The notes below the pieces were generated by a model, which was given only the letters and a program-made list of their open reading frames with translations, was not told the origin of the DNA and searched no databases. A stretch of DNA of 64,000 nucleotides from Alentia gelatinosa. Taxonomy: Eukaryota; Annelida; Polychaeta; Phyllodocida; Polynoidae. The stretch lies in assembly GCA_950022655.1 (NCBI GenBank), contig OX465592.1, positions 5,353,544 through 5,417,543 on the forward strand. The letters run 5' to 3'. Below are positions 63,801-64,000 of this stretch, piece by piece. The translations under genes and the position numbers were made by a program. Within the stretch, counting starts at the first letter, position 1. Every line of letters begins with the position of its first letter.

Positions 63801-64000
63801 TATACTCATACCCCAACTTAAACCAACGATGAACAAGCGTTCGGCCCTGCCCCCACCAGCCCACTGTCTACAGGAGGGACTCGGGGAGCAGTAATGCCAA
63901 TAGAAGCGACACCAATGGAGATGAAAATATCCACATCTGCAGAAATCTCAGTATAATTTCACAAGGAAAATAGAAACTATTTTACAAAATACCAAAACCG
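60873..64000. other. right end of window, no gene seen
   Basis: AT-rich sequence with a poly(A) run near 61888-61910. No frame above 92 codons, none recognisable. It could be a long UTR or intron of a neighbouring gene, but nothing in the sequence shows it. Confidence 0.4.

Noticed and set aside
1..64000. CRISPR array or bacterial operon
   Set aside because: Many tandem repeats are present, but they are head-to-tail without unique spacers, and the window is an intron-containing animal gene.

Overview
The window is intron-rich eukaryotic DNA. From the left edge to about 51.1 kb it holds one gene on the + strand: the C-terminal two thirds or so of a KMT2C/KMT2D-type (MLL3/MLL4, Drosophila Trr) histone H3K4 mono-methyltransferase. 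I assembled 46 exons by hand from splice-site consensus, intron phase and the conserved KMT2C/D domain order. Their reading frame is continuous from the partial first codon at the left edge to the TAG stop at 51095-51097, about 4,470 residues. The N-terminal PHD clusters and the promoter must lie upstream of this window.

Order along the gene: HMG-box-like segment (exons w3-w5); Pro/Gly/Gln-rich centre with DPYA-PPGTP repeats (w8); a 2.7 kb exon with an acidic tract and SPHPG repeats (w16); the LLL-EDL/EQEKREQ and YEEWL...WLTQQI blocks (w16-w20); the NNPFSESFQ coiled coil (w23); basic, NLS-like blocks (w25, w29); an LKQLL nuclear-receptor box (w27); a C-X2-C/C-X3-C zinc motif (w35-w36); the extended PHD finger (w38-w40); FYRN (w41-w42); FYRC and the WDR5-binding ARSEP (WIN) motif (w43-w44); SET (w45); post-SET (w46). 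The catalytic end looks intact. Single-copy status, intron density and tRNA-type SINEs fit an invertebrate. A mollusc or other lophotrochozoan is my guess, but the sequence does not prove it.

The introns are packed with minisatellites (15 to 115 bp units), short foldback elements (several families, some built as two adjacent hairpins), a CAGGGATG-TIR MITE with perfect 6 bp target duplications, and tRNA-derived SINEs. The most striking pattern is that several arrays are built from copies of an authentic exon-intron junction. Upstream of w39 (82 bp unit), w41 (115 bp), w13 (44 bp) and, more decayed, w1, the last unit of the array is the real 3' splice site plus the start of the exon, so the earlier units are ready-made decoy acceptors. 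Downstream of w37 the exon end plus its 5' splice site is copied repeatedly, giving decoy donors.

From about 52.8 kb to the right edge I find no convincing host gene. The region holds foldback repeats, a broken LINE reverse transcriptase on the minus strand (55.2-56.2 kb), two large minisatellites (56.3-57.5 kb), one long-TIR MITE (59.5-59.8 kb) and homopolymer runs.
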